DNA of 64,000 nucleotides, taken from contig CM038720.1 of the NCBI GenBank assembly GCA_021613375.1, forward strand, positions 6,766,462 through 6,830,461, written 5' to 3'. The position numbers were made by a program, and so were the translations under genes. Source of the DNA: Megaleporinus macrocephalus (Eukaryota > Chordata > Actinopteri > Characiformes > Anostomidae). The notes under the pieces were generated by a model that was not told the DNA's origin, made no database searches, and saw only the letters and a program-made list of their open reading frames with translations. The stretch's first letter is position 1. Each line of letters opens with the position of its first letter. Below, in pieces: positions 44,783 to 64,000 of the stretch.

Positions 44783-45094
44783 CTCATAAACCCGAATTCT
44801 TCAAATCTTCAGCTTGCTCAGAAGCCTTTTATGCAGCCCTGCTTTCAACACAACACACACACATACACAGTTATCGGGCCATTAGGCTGGCGCATGCGCA
44901 CTGCTCGCCTCCACAGCGCTCGATGGGGTTTGTAGTTCTTTACGCCACAAGCCTTGTAGTTCTGCAGGTCCCAGAAGAGGCCGGCGTTTCTAAGAAACCT
45001 GACAAACGCCAAAAATGTCATTCCGTGTGTTTGTTACGCAGGGATGTGGATGAGCGCTCGCGAGTGAGAGACCGTGTTGTGAAAGTCAGACTCG
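44783..45094. promoter_or_regulatory. ei24 noncoding exon 1 and shared divergent promoter with the GLB1L-like gene
   Basis: On the minus strand a strong donor (TATGAG|GTAAGA) ends a likely ei24 5' UTR exon at 44783. On the plus strand the GLB1L-like ATG is at 45095. Between them lie a GCGCATGCGC palindrome (44890-44899), the core of an NRF-1 site, and an ACTACAAACCCCA element on the minus strand (44924-44936), close to the ZNF143 motif. There is no TATA box. This is the layout of a CpG-type bidirectional promoter. Confidence 0.6.
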
Positions 45095-63138
<18,044 letters not shown>

Positions 63139-63329
63139 GTGAGATTCCAAATGTTCCCCTGTCTGTCTGTTGTTGATACTCAGTACCATGTTGAAAATTC
63201 TTACTAGAACCATTAGGACTATTGGGTATTGGTATGGGTATTGGTTTAATAGATACCATTAGAGACCACTAGTTTCCTGTAGGACACTTTTGGATCCCAT
63301 TAGGAAATCATCTGGAAGCAAAAGCATGA

Positions 63330-63550
63330 CGTATGATCAAGGGTGTTATCATAGGTGCTTATTGAGCAGAAGGCAGGAAACACCCTGGACGGGTCATCAG
63401 TCCACATATACTTACACCTGGGGGCAGTTTACTATCTCCAGCTCTCCTGACTGCATTTCTTTGGGCTGTGAAAGCCATACGGTCAGGGGGAGAACATGCA
63501 AACTCCCAAAGAAGAAGAGCCCGGTCACTTAGGGAATCGAACCCACTGTG
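63330..63550. mobile_element. Dispersed repeat of the 'cgaacccactgtg' tail type
   Basis: Contains acaccctggacgggtcatca, gagaacatgcaaactcccaa and gggaatcgaacccactgtg. Same class as 14890-15160 and 51170-51425. Confidence 0.55.
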
Positions 63551-63555
63551 AAAAT

Positions 63556-64000
63556 ACAGGGGTTGGACAATGAAACTGAAACATCTGTCATTGTAGTGTG
63601 GGAGGTTTCATGGCTAAATTGGACCAGTCTGGTGGCCAATCTTCATTAACTGCACCAGTAAGATCAGAGTGTGAAGTTCAGATAGCAGGTAAGAGACAGT
63701 TTAGATCAAAATATTACAATAACACAACATTATGGGACAAAAGAGTTCAAAAGAGGACAAACTGTTGGTGCACGTCTTGCTGGCGCATCTGTGACCAAGA
63801 CAGCAAGTCTTTGTGATGTATGAAGAGCCACGGTATCCAGGGTAACGTCAGCAGACCACCAAGAAGGACCAACTACATCCAACAGGGTTAACTGTGGACG
63901 CAGGAGGAAGCTGTCTGAAAGGGATGTTGGGTTCTAACCCCGATTGTATCCAAAAAACAGAAAACCACGGCTGAACAAATCACGGCAGAATTAAATGTGC
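63556..64000 (+). mobile_element. Tc1/mariner transposon, copy 2 (truncated by window end)
   Basis: It starts with caggggttggacaatgaaac, the same inverted end as 36203-37425. It runs collinear with that element's other end in reverse (gggatgttgggttctaaccc, aaaaccacggctgaacaaat). The catalytic region is off the right edge, so integrity cannot be judged. Confidence 0.8.

Overview
This is a window of nuclear DNA from a vertebrate, almost certainly a ray-finned fish. The genes are split into many short exons with GT-AG introns. The encoded proteins align closely with human EI24, STT3A, FOXRED1 and GLB1-like proteins. The introns are packed with fish-type DNA transposons (Tc1/mariner, hAT-like, piggyBac-like, fold-back MITEs), SINE-like tails and long AT/TATC microsatellites. 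An otophysan fish (characin/catfish/electric-fish group) is a weak guess from the repeat types. Nothing prokaryotic, viral or plasmid-like was seen.

Layout: (1) 1218-4290, minus strand: the first four coding exons of foxred1, running off the left edge. (2) 8118-28049, minus: a complete 17-exon stt3a that reassembles to exactly 705 aa. Its noncoding first exon and promoter lie near 28.68-28.9 kb. (3) 31888-40733, minus: a complete ten-coding-exon ei24 (340 aa), with a noncoding first exon at about 44.78-44.88 kb and a 3' UTR reaching about 30.4 kb. (4) 45095-63138 and beyond, plus: the first nine exons (292 aa) of a GH35 beta-galactosidase-1-like gene of the GLB1L2/GLB1L3 type, continuing off the right edge. 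ei24 and the GLB1L-like gene are divergent, with about 0.3 kb between their first exons, so they probably share a bidirectional promoter. ei24, stt3a and foxred1 follow one another on the same strand.

Roles: STT3A is the catalytic subunit of the ER oligosaccharyltransferase. EI24 is an ER membrane protein of autophagy and cell-death control. FOXRED1 is a mitochondrial FAD protein needed for complex I assembly. The GLB1L-like product is predicted to be a membrane-anchored lumenal or extracellular glycosidase-fold protein. The neighbourhood looks like conserved synteny (EI24-STT3A are neighbours on human 11q24.2; GLB1L2/3 lie on 11q25), not one pathway.

The noncoding part is the unusual part. 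At least four separate minisatellites (20, about 66, 38 and probably 36 bp units) have grown inside or at the tail of transposable-element copies, and one 20-bp unit has expanded at two places 45 kb apart. A 21-bp AT-rich minisatellite in intron 1 of the GLB1L-like gene is organised into 837-bp higher-order repeats, and a related array lies in ei24 intron 1, so both flank the shared promoter. The best protein-level oddity is that the GLB1L-like protein keeps both catalytic glutamates but has substitutions at several residues equivalent to galactose-pocket residues of GLB1. I found no clearly novel biological system.
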